Part shown: piece after piece, positions 18,448-27,533 of the stretch
Layout of the letters: the number at the start of each line of letters is the position of its first letter
How positions within the stretch are numbered: position 1 is the stretch's first letter
Assembly: GCF_029023825.1 (NCBI RefSeq)
Contig: NZ_CP118957.1
Coordinates: forward strand, 185,001 to 249,000
Length of the DNA stretch: 64,000 nucleotides
Origin: Enterococcus saccharolyticus subsp. saccharolyticus
Lineage (GTDB): Bacteria; Bacillota; Bacilli; Lactobacillales; Enterococcaceae
Direction: 5' to 3'
Position numbers and translations under genes: made by a program
The notes under the pieces: model-generated
Databases searched by the model: none
Told to the model about the DNA's origin: nothing
Seen by the model: the letters and a program-made list of their open reading frames with translations, nothing else

Positions 18448-19260
18448 ATGAAATCATTAAGAGAATTATTTCCAAATGATGACATATATCAGGCGGTGCA
18501 ACAAACAGAAGTAGCTGTGTTAGCTTTTTCTTTTAAAAATGCGGGACCATTATCTTTAACAACGAGTAAAGCAGGTGGTGTGGGTTATTTTTCAAAAGAG
18601 TTGGCTTATCCAACAAATTTAGCAGGTCAACCGCTATCTTTATTAGCCCAAATCAATTTTGAAGAAATGCCGCACTTAGCAAAGTATCCGAAAAAGGGAA
18701 TTTTAGCATTTTATATTGATTTATTCGACGATCTGTTGGGATTGGATTTTGACAACCCGACCAATAATAAGGGGTTTAGAGTTGTTTATTTTGAAGACAT
18801 CACAAAAGAAAGTTATACCAGAGAAGAAATGGATGACATTTTTGCAGAATTCCCTAAAGAAGATGACTATTGTGTAGTGAATGGTGAATTTCAAATGCTT
18901 GGGACAATCGAACCTCGCTATTTAGTGACAGATAGTTATTCTTTTGAAAAAGTATATGGCACGCATTTTTATGAGTATATGGAAACGCACTTTGGTGATG
19001 CTGCCGATGATGTGAGCGATGCCATTTATGAGAATCTCGCAATTGCTGGGTCACTAATGGGGGGCTATCCGTTCTTTACACAAGAAGACCCCCGTAACTA
19101 CGCTGAAAATGTCACACATACTGAATTATTGTTCCAGTTAGACACGGATGAGATTGGGATTATGTGGGGCGACTCGGGTGTAGGTAACTTCTTTATTTCG
19201 AAAGAAGATTTAGCCAATCGAAATTTTACCAATGTTCTTTACAATTGGGATTGTTATTAG
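18448..19260 (+). CDS. DUF1963 (YwqG-like) protein
   Basis: 270 aa, cytosolic, acidic. The order GGVGYFSKELAYP, LSLLAQINFEEMPHL, KGILAFYIDLFDD, and the C-terminal ELLFQLDTDEIGIMWGDSGVGNFFIS is the pattern of the DUF1963/YwqG family, whose function is unknown. I start at 18448 because AGCGAGGTG precedes this ATG; the upstream in-frame start at 18397 has none. Single gene: a possible attenuating hairpin lies upstream and a strong bidirectional terminator follows. Confidence 0.85.
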   Translation: MKSLRELFPNDDIYQAVQQTEVAVLAFSFKNAGPLSLTTSKAGGVGYFSKELAYPTNLAGQPLSLLAQINFEEMPHLAKYPKKGILAFYIDLFDDLLGLDFDNPTNNKGFRVVYFEDITKESYTREEMDDIFAEFPKEDDYCVVNGEFQMLGTIEPRYLVTDSYSFEKVYGTHFYEYMETHFGDAADDVSDAIYENLAIAGSLMGGYPFFTQEDPRNYAENVTHTELLFQLDTDEIGIMWGDSGVGNFFISKEDLANRNFTNVLYNWDCY

Positions 19261-19294
19261 AAAAAAGGCTGTGACGCGTGTCACAGCCTTTTTT
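19261..19294. terminator. Bidirectional terminator
   Basis: AAAAAAGGCTGTGAC and GTCACAGCCTTTTTT pair perfectly around GCGT, between the convergent DUF1963 and CPBP genes. Confidence 0.92.
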
Positions 19295-19297
19295 GAT

Positions 19298-19945
19298 TTA
19301 TAAGAAGAATAACATGGTAATCACGGCAATGGTGTTATTGACGAAATGAAAGAGCATTGAAGCGATGACATTCCGATCGTATTTCCAATAGAGCCAAGTC
19401 AATACAAGTGTTAATGGTAAATACAAAGCGATGTCTGCTACATGCAACGTGTGTAATAGAGTAAAAATAGTCACCGAAAGAATGGTTAAAAAGATGACTT
19501 TTGGTCGATTATTTTTATCGACATATCCCAACATTGCTTGGCGAAAGACGAGTTCTTCTACTAATGGGGCATAAATGGACATCAATAAAAAACTAGCAAT
19601 AATTGGAATGTTTTGAGAAAGTTCATTTAACATTTCTTGGTTTTGTCCAATTTGACTGGTATCGATAAATAAATCTAGGATCTGTAATGCAATTACCCGA
19701 ACTACAGCGATTAATAGAAAATAACCGATACAAGAAAGTAAAAATTTGCCAAGATGTACTTGTTGGCTAAATCGTTGGAATTCTGAGCGTAAATAATTGC
19801 CAAATAAAAGAAGCGCCAAGACAAGCAAAAAGAGAGACGAACCAATTGATAACCATTCAATAGAGATGAATGAGGCTAAAACTATTGGTAATGCTAACAT
19901 GACGACAAAATAACTAATAAATAAAATCCGAGACCGCTGTTTCAT
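19298..19945 (-). CDS. CPBP-family intramembrane metalloprotease
   Basis: About 215 aa with six or more membrane segments. The three CPBP/Abi motifs are present: EELVFRQ (Glu-Glu and Arg), FTLLHTLH (metal-binding His) and HFVNN (His and Asn). Members include CAAX-type proteases and bacteriocin self-immunity proteins; no bacteriocin gene is near, so the role is open. The chosen ATG (19945) has AAGGGTG upstream; the longer frame would start inside the upstream lysR gene. The ribosome site lies in one arm of a nine-base-pair hairpin (see 19954-19990). Confidence 0.85.
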   Translation of the reverse strand: MKQRSRILFISYFVVMLALPIVLASFISIEWLSIGSSLFLLVLALLLFGNYLRSEFQRFSQQVHLGKFLLSCIGYFLLIAVVRVIALQILDLFIDTSQIGQNQEMLNELSQNIPIIASFLLMSIYAPLVEELVFRQAMLGYVDKNNRPKVIFLTILSVTIFTLLHTLHVADIALYLPLTLVLTWLYWKYDRNVIASMLFHFVNNTIAVITMLFFL

Positions 19946-19953
19946 GACAACAC

Positions 19954-19990
19954 ACCCTTTATTGTTTTCTTTTATGATAACATAAAGGGT
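19954..19990 (-). promoter_or_regulatory. Hairpin sequestering CPBP ribosome-binding site
   Basis: On the minus strand ACCCTTTAT (19990-19982) and ATAAAGGGT (19962-19954) form a perfect nine-base-pair stem with a 19-base loop. The second arm contains the AAGGG ribosome site of the CPBP gene. No T tract follows, so translational gating is more likely than termination. Confidence 0.45.
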
Positions 19991-19991
19991 T

Positions 19992-20921
19992 TTATTTTGT
20001 GTGTTCGCGTAAAATCTTAGGATAATGGATCTCTTGTCCACGGTTTTCAAATGCTTCGATAATCCGTTGAATCATTGATAAGGTAATGCTATCATAGTCA
20101 GTTTTATTTGAAGGCGTCAATAAACCAATTGGTGGATGAATCGGCAAGTTTTTGATGGGAATGACTTTCGTTCCACTAAATACTTCTGAATGCGCTGTGG
20201 CAGTAAAAATCGAAACGCCCAAATTTTCGCGGACATAATATTTGTGTGACAAGCTAGTCGTTACTTCCATTTTTTTATATTGATCGCCAATACTGCGACG
20301 TAAATACTGTTCGATTTGAATCCGAATCGGGCAGTTTTCTGGTGTAAATAAGAAGGTTTCATTTTTTAATTCTTTTAATGACACCACTTTTCGATGAGCA
20401 AGTGGATGCTGTTCTGAAACCAATAAATTTAAGTCGTCATGGAAAAAAGGTTCATAATAATGGTCCAACATTAAATTGGGTGCGCCACAGATAGCAAAAT
20501 CAATGATGCCATCTTGGAGTGCTTGACTACAAGCGTTGGCATCAGCCACTTGTACATGAATCGTAACGGTTGGATGTGCAACATTAAATGACTTGATGAC
20601 TTGCGGCATAATTAAGCTAGCAGTCGGATCTGAAATACCTAAGACTAAAGAACGTGGCGCTTCGTTATGTAATTGTTCCGCCAATTGATCCAATGCGTCA
20701 TATTGTGCTAGAAGTGCTTGGGCTTTTTCATAAAAAAGAGTACCAGCAGGGGTTAATTGTAACGTTTTACCTCGTTCGAATAAGGGGATTTTTAATTCGG
20801 CTTCTAATTGTTTGATGCGCATAGAGATAGTTGGTTGTGAATATTGTAAAATTTCAGCAGCTTTTTGGAAACTGCCGGTTTTAACGATAACTGCAAATGT
20901 CTGAATTTCTCGTATGTCCAT
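19992..20921 (-). CDS. LysR-family regulator of the sulfur operon
   Basis: 309 aa. N-terminal winged helix-turn-helix (residues 1-60, TGSFQKAAEILQYSQPTISMRIKQLE) and a periplasmic-binding-like effector domain from about 90 (LVLGISDPTASLIMPQVI). It is divergent from the ten-gene operon starting at 21242, the arrangement seen for YtlI and the ytmI operon in B. subtilis, so activation of that operon in response to sulfur supply is the likely job. Typical length; start ATG at 20921 has AAAGAGGGG upstream. Confidence 0.88.
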   Translation of the reverse strand: MDIREIQTFAVIVKTGSFQKAAEILQYSQPTISMRIKQLEAELKIPLFERGKTLQLTPAGTLFYEKAQALLAQYDALDQLAEQLHNEAPRSLVLGISDPTASLIMPQVIKSFNVAHPTVTIHVQVADANACSQALQDGIIDFAICGAPNLMLDHYYEPFFHDDLNLLVSEQHPLAHRKVVSLKELKNETFLFTPENCPIRIQIEQYLRRSIGDQYKKMEVTTSLSHKYYVRENLGVSIFTATAHSEVFSGTKVIPIKNLPIHPPIGLLTPSNKTDYDSITLSMIQRIIEAFENRGQEIHYPKILREHTK

Positions 20922-21077
20922 AAAATCCCCTCTTTCTAGTGTCTTTCTTACAGTATAAAGAGAGTTTGTGTAATCAACAATCTTATTGTTTTAGGGATAT
21001 AGTTTTTTTATATCACGTGAAAGAGGACGTTGGATTTTAAAAATAAAGGTGAAAATAAAAAGAATATAGTTGTTTGG

Positions 21078-21113
21078 AAGCTTGATTTATCAAGCTTTTT
21101 TGTTGTTTTTACA
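21078..21113 (+). terminator. Terminator-like hairpin in the lysR/sulfur operon gap
   Basis: AAGCTTG, six-base loop, CAAGCTT, then TTTTGTTGTTTTT. It lies 130 bases before the operon. It may stop read-through from an upstream start in the 320-base gap (20922-21241), which otherwise shows only AT-rich sequence and the promoter listed next. No T-box or S-box was recognised. Confidence 0.6.
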
Positions 21114-21169
21114 CATGAATATTTTTTCATGTATTAGTTTTTTTGATACGTCAGATTACTTTTTTTTAT

Positions 21170-21198
21170 TTGTAACTGTGTTTTTTATCCCTTATAGT
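21170..21198 (+). promoter_or_regulatory. Candidate promoter of the sulfur operon
   Basis: TTGTAA, 17 bases, TATAGT; the -10 has five of six consensus bases, the -35 four of six, fitting an activated promoter. It is 44 bases before the first gene's ATG and downstream of the terminator-like hairpin. Confidence 0.5.
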
Positions 21199-21241
21199 TT
21201 AGAAACAAATTTCACTAAACAATCAGGAAAGAGGGATAAAC

Positions 21242-21811
21242 ATGACGAAAGTTACACTCATTGTCGGTGCCAATTCAATGTCTTCTAGATTAAATGGCTT
21301 GGTAGAATATACGCAAAAAGTATTATTTGACTATAAAATACAAACGCAGGTGATTCAAGTACACATGTTGCCGCATCAAGCGTTATTGACTGCTGATGTC
21401 ATGGATAGCACTCTTCAATCATATAATGAACAACTTGCTGCTAGCGATGGCGTATTAGTTTTTACTCCTATTTTTAAAGGCAGCTATTCAGGAATTTTAA
21501 AAACATATTTAGATGTGCTTCCTCAAAAAGCTTTAGCTGATAAAGTTGTTTACGCCTTAGGGTTGGGTGGTTCACAACATCATCTCCTAGCGTTGCAGTA
21601 TGCTTTAGAACCGGTTTTAAAAGAATTAGGCACAGAAGAACTATTGCAATCAACGTATGTTGTGCAAGATCAAGTCGCCAAAGATGATATTAATGGTTTT
21701 GTCGTAAGTGATGTGGTGAAGCAACGTATCAACAATCAACTCACTCAATTTTATAACCGTATTGTGTCAAAGCAACCAAAGGAGGAAACACGATGGGAAA
21801 AGATCGTTTAA
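21242..21811 (+). CDS. NAD(P)H-dependent FMN reductase (SsuE-like)
   Basis: 189 aa flavodoxin-like reductase. The N-terminal phosphate-binding loop (LIVGANSMSSRLNG) and the flavin-binding TPIFKGSYSGILKTYLDVLP motif match the SsuE/MsuE group that hands FMNH2 to sulfonate and sulfide monooxygenases. AAGAGGGA precedes the ATG. First gene of the operon; its partners are the luciferase-type enzymes at 26249 and 27534. The B. subtilis ytm operon, as I recall it, carries the riboflavin kinase ribR instead, so a dedicated reductase is a notable variation. Its 3' end overlaps the GNAT gene by 19 bases. Confidence 0.85.
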   Translation: MTKVTLIVGANSMSSRLNGLVEYTQKVLFDYKIQTQVIQVHMLPHQALLTADVMDSTLQSYNEQLAASDGVLVFTPIFKGSYSGILKTYLDVLPQKALADKVVYALGLGGSQHHLLALQYALEPVLKELGTEELLQSTYVVQDQVAKDDINGFVVSDVVKQRINNQLTQFYNRIVSKQPKEETRWEKIV

Positions 21812-22335
21812 GAATCGCAACGAAAGCAGATGCACCAGCATTTTTAGAATTAATTCAACAATCCTTTCAAGAAGTGAAAGATTATGGCATTGATTGGCCT
21901 TCAACCAATGCGACTTTAGAAAGTGTGATCGAAAATATTGAAACAGGAATTGCACTTGTTTTAGAACGAGATGGGCGCTTGATTTCAACCATTACGGTAC
22001 GTCAACCTTGGGAACATGAGACGCCGATTTCTCGTTATCCCTTCCTTTGGTGGTTTGCCACAGCGGATGATTTAAAAGGACAAGGTATCGGTAAGAAATT
22101 TATTCAACAAGTAGAAGAAGAATTTTTAATTAAAGTCTTAAAGGCACCTGCTTACGTCATTGGGACTTCGGGCAGAAAACATCCGTGGTTATTAGATATG
22201 TATTTGCGCAATGGGTACCAAGTGTTAACGACTCGTGAAGATGACGATGATACAGGGGTCGCACTTTATAAAGTACTGATTCCTGATAAATTTGATGAAC
22301 GTATTTTACGAATACCTGAAGTAGTCACACATTAA
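21793..22335 (+). CDS. GNAT acetyltransferase (YtmI-like)
   Basis: 180 aa. The acetyl-CoA-binding motif A is present (LKGQGIGKKFIQQVEEEF, about residues 95-112), as is a C-terminal LDMYLRNGYQVL strand. By synteny it corresponds to B. subtilis YtmI, which N-acetylates S-modified cysteines before oxidative cleavage. Ribosome site AAAGGAGGAAACACG lies within the end of the reductase gene, with which it overlaps. Sequence alone supports only an N-acetyltransferase; the substrate is from context. Confidence 0.82.
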   Translation: MGKDRLRIATKADAPAFLELIQQSFQEVKDYGIDWPSTNATLESVIENIETGIALVLERDGRLISTITVRQPWEHETPISRYPFLWWFATADDLKGQGIGKKFIQQVEEEFLIKVLKAPAYVIGTSGRKHPWLLDMYLRNGYQVLTTREDDDDTGVALYKVLIPDKFDERILRIPEVVTH

Positions 22336-22348
22336 GGAGGAGAGCGTG

Positions 22349-23101
22349 ATGTCAGACTTTTTTAAATGGGAATATGTTGTTTCGTTTTTTCCAAAAATTT
22401 TATCGGCACTACCAGTAACGTTACTCATTGTTGTGGTTGCTTCAATGGTCGGTATGTTACTTGGCTTACTCATCGCGTTGCTTCGAATTGAAAAAGTGCC
22501 GGTATTCTCACAAATCAGCCAACTATTTGTTTCATTTATTCGTGGTACACCGATTTTAGTGCAATTGTTTTTAGTTTTTTACGGCTTACCGACATTGTTT
22601 GAGAGTTTAGGTAGTTTAAACAAAATTGATTATGTCTATATTACATATGGACTGAATACAGCCGCGTTTTTCTCAGAAATTTTTCGTTCATCCATTTTAA
22701 GTGTTCCTGCTTCACAAAAAGAAGCGGCAGCATCTATTGGTTTAACAAAACTTCAAACGTATCGCCGTGTGATTTTGCCACAAGCAGTGCGCATTGCATT
22801 GCCTGCGACAGGGACCATGATTGTTAACTTGTTACAAGATACTTCATTAGCCTTTTCTTTAGGCGTGATTGATGTGATTGGTAAAGTGCGAGCATTAGGT
22901 GCATTGACCTATCACTCATTAGAAGGTTATTTCATTGCTGCATTGATTTTTATTGTGTTGAGCATTCTCCTTGAACAAGTCTTTACTTGGTTAGGACGTC
23001 GTTATCAATTTCAATCAAAAAAAGTGGCACAACCGAAAAAGGTGGTTCATTTTCAACCACTGATGAAACCAGAAAAAAAATTACCGAAAATCGTTCGATG
23101 A
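22349..23101 (+). CDS. ABC amino-acid-type permease 1 (TcyL/TcyM-like)
   Basis: 250 aa membrane subunit of a polar amino acid importer with about five helices. The EAA loop that docks the ATPase is clear: [22 protein letters not shown] (about residues 130-150), and the N-terminal scaffold VTLLIVVVASMVGMLLGLLIALLR is typical of HisM-like permeases. I take ATG 22349 (AAGGAGG eight bases upstream) over GTG 22346. With the second permease, two binding lipoproteins and one ATPase it forms a complete cystine/S-substituted-cysteine-type importer. Confidence 0.88.
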   Translation: MSDFFKWEYVVSFFPKILSALPVTLLIVVVASMVGMLLGLLIALLRIEKVPVFSQISQLFVSFIRGTPILVQLFLVFYGLPTLFESLGSLNKIDYVYITYGLNTAAFFSEIFRSSILSVPASQKEAAASIGLTKLQTYRRVILPQAVRIALPATGTMIVNLLQDTSLAFSLGVIDVIGKVRALGALTYHSLEGYFIAALIFIVLSILLEQVFTWLGRRYQFQSKKVAQPKKVVHFQPLMKPEKKLPKIVR

Positions 23102-23115
23102 AAGAGGAGTAAATG

Positions 23116-23934
23116 ATGAAAAAATTAGGGGAGAAAAAATGGGTTATTTCATTAGGAATTGCAGGAGCGCTTTTATTAAGTGCGTGTGGCAATAAAACAG
23201 AAGCAACGGAGACATCAAAAAATCCAGATGCGGAAACAGTCATTGTCGGAACAGGAAATGTGTATCAACCATTTGTTTATTTAGATGAAAACAATGAATT
23301 ACAAGGGTATGATGTCGAAATTTTACGCGCGATTGATGAAAAACTCGATCAATACAATTTTGAATATGAATCAATGGATTTCAAAAATATTTTGACGTCT
23401 TTATCCGCTGGCAAAGTTCGTTTAGCAGCCCATCAATATGAACAAAACGAAGAACGTGCTGCGAAATATTTATATGGGGAAGTCGGCTATACCGATTACA
23501 CGCTCTATATTGTGCACGATGGAAGTAATAAGGTGGAGTATCAGTCACTAGATGATTTAGTTGGGAAAAAAGTATTTGCTTCACCGGGCGGAAATGTGGC
23601 GTATTTACTTGAAAAATACAACAAAGAACACGACGAAAAAATCGAAGTTATCTATAACGAAGCGTCTAGTGAAGTATTTGTGAAAGGCTTGCAAAACGGT
23701 ACAGCCGATGCGGCAATTTTAACCAAATATGACACGAATAAATACAATGAGCAATTTAATGCTGACTTGCAAATTTCGGGTGATCCAGTCAATGTCTCCA
23801 AAACATATTTCTTATATGAAAAAGGCGATGAAGAATTGAAAGAGGCTGTAGATGGCGCATTACAAGAATTAATTGATGATGGTTCATTAGCGAAATTATC
23901 TGTGGAAATTTTAGGAGATGACTATACGAAATAA
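23116..23934 (+). CDS. Solute-binding lipoprotein 1 (TcyJ/K-like)
   Basis: About 272 aa, extracytoplasmic family 3 solute-binding protein anchored by lipidation: signal peptide then lipobox LLSAC (Cys about 23). Mature part begins with ETVIVGTGNVYQPFVYLDE and contains GYDVEILRAIDEKL and KKVFASPGGNVAYLLE, the family 3 pattern. Either of two adjacent ATG codons could start; 23116 has better spacing to GAGGAG. It is closely similar to the next gene across its length (shared SMDFKNILTSLS and YNEASSEV), so the pair is a tandem duplication. Confidence 0.88.
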   Translation: MKKLGEKKWVISLGIAGALLLSACGNKTEATETSKNPDAETVIVGTGNVYQPFVYLDENNELQGYDVEILRAIDEKLDQYNFEYESMDFKNILTSLSAGKVRLAAHQYEQNEERAAKYLYGEVGYTDYTLYIVHDGSNKVEYQSLDDLVGKKVFASPGGNVAYLLEKYNKEHDEKIEVIYNEASSEVFVKGLQNGTADAAILTKYDTNKYNEQFNADLQISGDPVNVSKTYFLYEKGDEELKEAVDGALQELIDDGSLAKLSVEILGDDYTK

Positions 23935-23955
23935 GTAGTGAATGGAGGACGTTAA

Positions 23956-24765
23956 ATGAAAAAACAAAAATGGTTACTATCACTAAGTATTGTTGGTGCT
24001 GTATTTTTAGGGGCATGCGGCAATCAAACCGATTCATCAGCAGCAAATGCGGATGAAAACGCGGAAACAATTATTGTCGGAACAGGAAATGCCTATCAAC
24101 CGTTTGTCTATTTAGATGAAGATAATAACCTACAAGGATACGATGTGGAAGTTTTAAAAGCAGTTGATGAAAAGCTACCAGAATATACATTCAAATTTGA
24201 ATCGATGGATTTTAAAAATATTTTAACGTCACTATCCACTGGAAAAATCCAATTGGCGGCACATAACTATGCGTACAATGAAGAACGTGGCAAAAAATAT
24301 TTATATGGTGAATTTGCCTACAACACTTATGCCCATCATATTGTCAATAGTGACAGCGCAGGTTCGCCATATGAAACATTGGCAGACTTGGAAGGAAAAA
24401 AAGTATTCGCTTCTCCCGGTAGTGAAGTGGCGTATATTTTAGAAACGTATAACAAAGAACACAATCAAGCAATTGAGATTGTCTATAATGAAGCATCGAG
24501 TGAGGTACTAGTCAAAGGGTTAGAAAATGGCACAGCTGATGCGGCAATCTTAACAAAATTTGACACAAACAAATACAATGAGCAGTTTAATGTTCAGCTC
24601 CAAGCGTCAGATAAAGCTATCAAAAGTGCCGGTATTTTCTTTATTTTCCAACAAGGCGATGAGCAATTAAAAGCAGCTGTCGACGGTGCGTTGCAAGAAT
24701 TATCTGATGAAGGGACGTTATCACAATTATCAATTGATATTTTTGGTGACGACTACACGAAATAA
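23956..24765 (+). CDS. Solute-binding lipoprotein 2 (TcyJ/K-like)
   Basis: 269 aa paralogue of the preceding protein. Signal peptide with lipobox FLGAC (Cys about 21), then ETIIVGTGNAYQPFVYLDE, GYDVEVLKAVDEKL and KKVFASPGSEVAYILE. Differences are spread evenly, so the duplication is old, and the B. subtilis tcyJ-tcyK pair shows the same arrangement. Two receptors feeding one permease suggest uptake of related sulfur compounds. TGGAGGACG ribosome site. Confidence 0.88.
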   Translation: MKKQKWLLSLSIVGAVFLGACGNQTDSSAANADENAETIIVGTGNAYQPFVYLDEDNNLQGYDVEVLKAVDEKLPEYTFKFESMDFKNILTSLSTGKIQLAAHNYAYNEERGKKYLYGEFAYNTYAHHIVNSDSAGSPYETLADLEGKKVFASPGSEVAYILETYNKEHNQAIEIVYNEASSEVLVKGLENGTADAAILTKFDTNKYNEQFNVQLQASDKAIKSAGIFFIFQQGDEQLKAAVDGALQELSDEGTLSQLSIDIFGDDYTK

Positions 24766-24785
24766 TAGAAAGTAGGTAGCAGGAA

Positions 24786-25499
24786 ATGAAAATAGATTTT
24801 ACAGCGATAGTGACCGCTTTTAACGCAGCAATTCCTTATATCCCGGTAACGTTGCGCTTGGCATTTGTGCCACTGGTCATAGGAACCGTTATTGGTTTAA
24901 CGATTGCATTCATTCGTTTTTACCGTCTGCCTATTTTAGCGAAATTTTTCTCTGGAATAATTACAGTTGGTAAAGGTATTCCAGTCGTCCTAAGTTTGAT
25001 TGTGGCGTATCTGATTTTTTCAGACGCCTTTGATCAAGTTTCTCAAGCACTTGGTTGGTCGATTCAGTTTAAGGATATCAATCGTGAATACATTGCGATG
25101 TTTGTCCTTAGTTTATATGCCAGCATTGGGTTATCAGAAATTTTCCGTGGGGCCTTAACTAGTATTCCCAAAGACCAATGGGATGCTGCTGCGTCGATTG
25201 GTTTAACGCAAGTTCAAACGATTCGACGGGTCATTTTACCCCAATTGGTGCCAATTGTTTTACCGATGATGTGTAGTCAATTGATTAGCTTAATTAAAGC
25301 GTCAGCCCTTGTTTCACTAGTCTCGGTGGTGGATGTCTTAAATGGGGCATTGATTACATCTACAACGAGTTATACTTTCTTAGAATCGTACATTGCGGCA
25401 GCACTGATTTATTGGGGCTTATCGATTGTTATCGAGCAACTTTCAGGATTCTTTGAACGACGCTACGCACGAAAATTTGTTAGGGGGACTCTTGTATGA
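24786..25499 (+). CDS. ABC amino-acid-type permease 2 (TcyM/L-like)
   Basis: 237 aa, about five membrane helices. The EAA loop reads [20 protein letters not shown] (about residues 137-157), with Asp replacing the first Glu. [18 protein letters not shown] opens the transport domain. It is the second permease of the importer; its stop overlaps the ATPase start by four bases (ATGA), indicating coupled translation. Confidence 0.88.
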   Translation: MKIDFTAIVTAFNAAIPYIPVTLRLAFVPLVIGTVIGLTIAFIRFYRLPILAKFFSGIITVGKGIPVVLSLIVAYLIFSDAFDQVSQALGWSIQFKDINREYIAMFVLSLYASIGLSEIFRGALTSIPKDQWDAAASIGLTQVQTIRRVILPQLVPIVLPMMCSQLISLIKASALVSLVSVVDVLNGALITSTTSYTFLESYIAAALIYWGLSIVIEQLSGFFERRYARKFVRGTLV

Positions 25500-26236
25500 T
25501 TAAGATAGAAAATATTCATAAACGATTTGGACAAAATGAGATTCTTAAAGGCGTCGATCTTACGATTGAAAAAGGCGAAGTGGTGGTCATTATTGGGCCG
25601 AGTGGTTCAGGGAAAACGACCTTTCTACGTTGCTTGAATTTTTTAGAACGTGCCGAAGAAGGAAGCCTTCAAATTGGGGATACAACCGCAGATTTCAAAC
25701 AAGCCACCAAGAAACAAATTTTAGCAATTCGCAAAAAAACGGCGATGGTTTTTCAACAATATGCGCTCTTTTTCAATCGCACAGCTTTGGAAAATGTCAT
25801 TGAAGGACTGGTGATTGCGCGAAGTGTGCCAAAAAAAGAAGCAACTGAAAAGGGCAAAGCACTCTTGGCAAAAGTTGGATTAGCTGGCAAAGAAAATCAT
25901 TACCCGCATGAATTATCTGGTGGACAACAGCAACGTGTCGGGATTGCTCGTGCGTTAGCGTTAAATCCAGAAGTGATTTTATTCGATGAACCAACTTCTG
26001 CATTAGACCCAGAGTTAGTTGGTGAAACCTTGGATGTCATTAAACAAGTGGCCAATGAAGGCAGTACCTTAGTGATTGTCACGCATGAAATGCAATTTGC
26101 TTATGAAGTGGCTGATCGTGTCATCTTCATGGAGAATGGCGTGATTGTCGAAGAAGGAACACCGCAAGAAGTATTTGATTATACCAAAGAAGAACGGACG
26201 AAAAACTTTTTAGCACGAACCGCCGTTTACCATTAA
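25496..26236 (+). CDS. ABC importer ATPase (TcyN-like)
   Basis: 246 aa polar-amino-acid-type ATPase. Walker [10 protein letters not shown] (about 34-42), Q-loop MVFQQYALF, signature [17 protein letters not shown] (about 138-154), Walker [15 protein letters not shown], switch His in VTHEM: all intact. It energises the two permeases encoded upstream. Substrate probably cystine or S-substituted cysteine, by operon analogy. Confidence 0.92.
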   Translation: MIKIENIHKRFGQNEILKGVDLTIEKGEVVVIIGPSGSGKTTFLRCLNFLERAEEGSLQIGDTTADFKQATKKQILAIRKKTAMVFQQYALFFNRTALENVIEGLVIARSVPKKEATEKGKALLAKVGLAGKENHYPHELSGGQQQRVGIARALALNPEVILFDEPTSALDPELVGETLDVIKQVANEGSTLVIVTHEMQFAYEVADRVIFMENGVIVEEGTPQEVFDYTKEERTKNFLARTAVYH

Positions 26237-26248
26237 GGAGGGAAAGAA

Positions 26249-27241
26249 ATGGGGATAAAATTAAGTTTGTTGGATCAAAGTATCATTTATGAAGGCGAGA
26301 CTGCGACATCAACGTTAGCTAAAACGGTGGCCTTTGCTCAAAAAGCTGAATCGCTTGGTTTTGATACATTTTTTGTATCCGAGCATCATTTGATTAAAGA
26401 ATTAGCTGGAGCGTCACCTGAAGTATTGATTGGGTATCTTTTAGCCAGTACGAAAACTATTAAAGTAGGGGCTGCGGGTGTGATGTTACAGCATTATGTG
26501 CCGTTTAAAGTTGCTGAATCATTTAGTGTTTTACACCATCTTGCGCCAAATCGTGTGGTGTTGGGTATTGGTAAAGCACAAGGAGGAAAAGATGAAGCTG
26601 TTGAAGTCTTACAACGTGATTTTGTAAAACCACCGCAAACATTTGAAGAAAAGTTTGCCGAACTTGCCCATTTTATCCGCAATGATTTCCCAGAAGAACA
26701 TCCTTATGCTGCATCAGCATACACGTTGGAACCCCAAATTCAAGAAAACTTAGCCATTGAATTGTTAGGTGGTAGTCAGGAAAGCGCCGTGTTAGCAACG
26801 AAAGAACAAGCAGGTTTGATTTATCCTTATTTTGGCAATGCCGATGAAACAGCTCTAGCGGATACTCGTCACGCTTATCAAGCAGCGGAAAGCTTCAAAA
26901 TTGCGGTTATTGTCTATATCACGGACGATGAAAATGAGGCAAAGGACTACTTAGAAAAACAAGCATCGTATACAGTGGTCTTAAACAATGGCAAACGACT
27001 GAATTTTGCTGACCAAGCAACGGCAAATGAGTATGCCAATCAGCATCAAGCAGAAAAAGCACAAGTCATTCAACGACAAGTCGGTGCGTTTGTCGGATCA
27101 GCCGCGCAAGTGACCGCAGAGTTATTGGATTTTGCGGAACGTTTTAACACCGAACATTTTGTGATTCACACACCTGGTGTACCGTATGATAAAAAACATG
27201 AAATCATTCAAGCATTAGCGAATGAACTAAAAGGAGAGTAA
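26249..27241 (+). CDS. Luciferase-like monooxygenase (YtmO-like)
   Basis: 330 aa bacterial-luciferase-fold flavin enzyme (TIM barrel). Opening LSLLDQS, the SLGFDTFFVSEHH loop with the conserved His pair, and VVLGIGKAQGGKDEAVE mark the LLM family. By synteny it matches YtmO, which I recall acts with YtnJ in oxidative S-dealkylation of N-acetyl-cysteine derivatives. It needs reduced flavin, which the operon's FMN reductase can supply. GGAGGGA ribosome site, 12 bases after the ATPase gene. Confidence 0.85.
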   Translation: MGIKLSLLDQSIIYEGETATSTLAKTVAFAQKAESLGFDTFFVSEHHLIKELAGASPEVLIGYLLASTKTIKVGAAGVMLQHYVPFKVAESFSVLHHLAPNRVVLGIGKAQGGKDEAVEVLQRDFVKPPQTFEEKFAELAHFIRNDFPEEHPYAASAYTLEPQIQENLAIELLGGSQESAVLATKEQAGLIYPYFGNADETALADTRHAYQAAESFKIAVIVYITDDENEAKDYLEKQASYTVVLNNGKRLNFADQATANEYANQHQAEKAQVIQRQVGAFVGSAAQVTAELLDFAERFNTEHFVIHTPGVPYDKKHEIIQALANELKGE

Positions 27242-27245
27242 GCAG

Positions 27246-27530
27246 ATGACGCAAACAAATCAAGAAGCAAACATTATTTTATGGGCAAAGGATGGATGCC
27301 ATTATTGCCAAGAAATCAAAGACTTTTTTCAAGAAAAAGAATTAGCCTATCAAGTAATCGATGTGACACAACAAGATAATTTTCGTGATATTTTGTTTGC
27401 GAAATATGGTATCCGATATGTGCCAGTTGTGGAAGTTGCTCCAGCAGGAAGTCAGACGTATCAAGGGATTACTGATCTTGGTTTAGAGCACGTGATTAAT
27501 GGCTTGCGTCAAGCAGAGATTGGAGTGTAG
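27246..27530 (+). CDS. Glutaredoxin-like protein (YtnI-like)
   Basis: 94 aa thioredoxin-fold protein with the redox motif CHYCQ (Cys about 18 and 21), a cis-proline loop in RYVPVVEV, and a C-terminal helix. Glutaredoxin-like proteins in this position correspond to YtnI of B. subtilis. It lies between the two monooxygenase genes, four bases from each. A role reducing disulfides or handling thiols made by the pathway is inferred. Confidence 0.85.
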   Translation: MTQTNQEANIILWAKDGCHYCQEIKDFFQEKELAYQVIDVTQQDNFRDILFAKYGIRYVPVVEVAPAGSQTYQGITDLGLEHVINGLRQAEIGV

Positions 27531-27533
27531 TGT

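Noticed and set aside
20922-21241. Possible S-box or Cys T-box in the leader of the sulfur operon
   Set aside because: Only a simple terminator-like hairpin is present; no T-box sequence (GGTGGTACCGCG type) or S-box conserved core.
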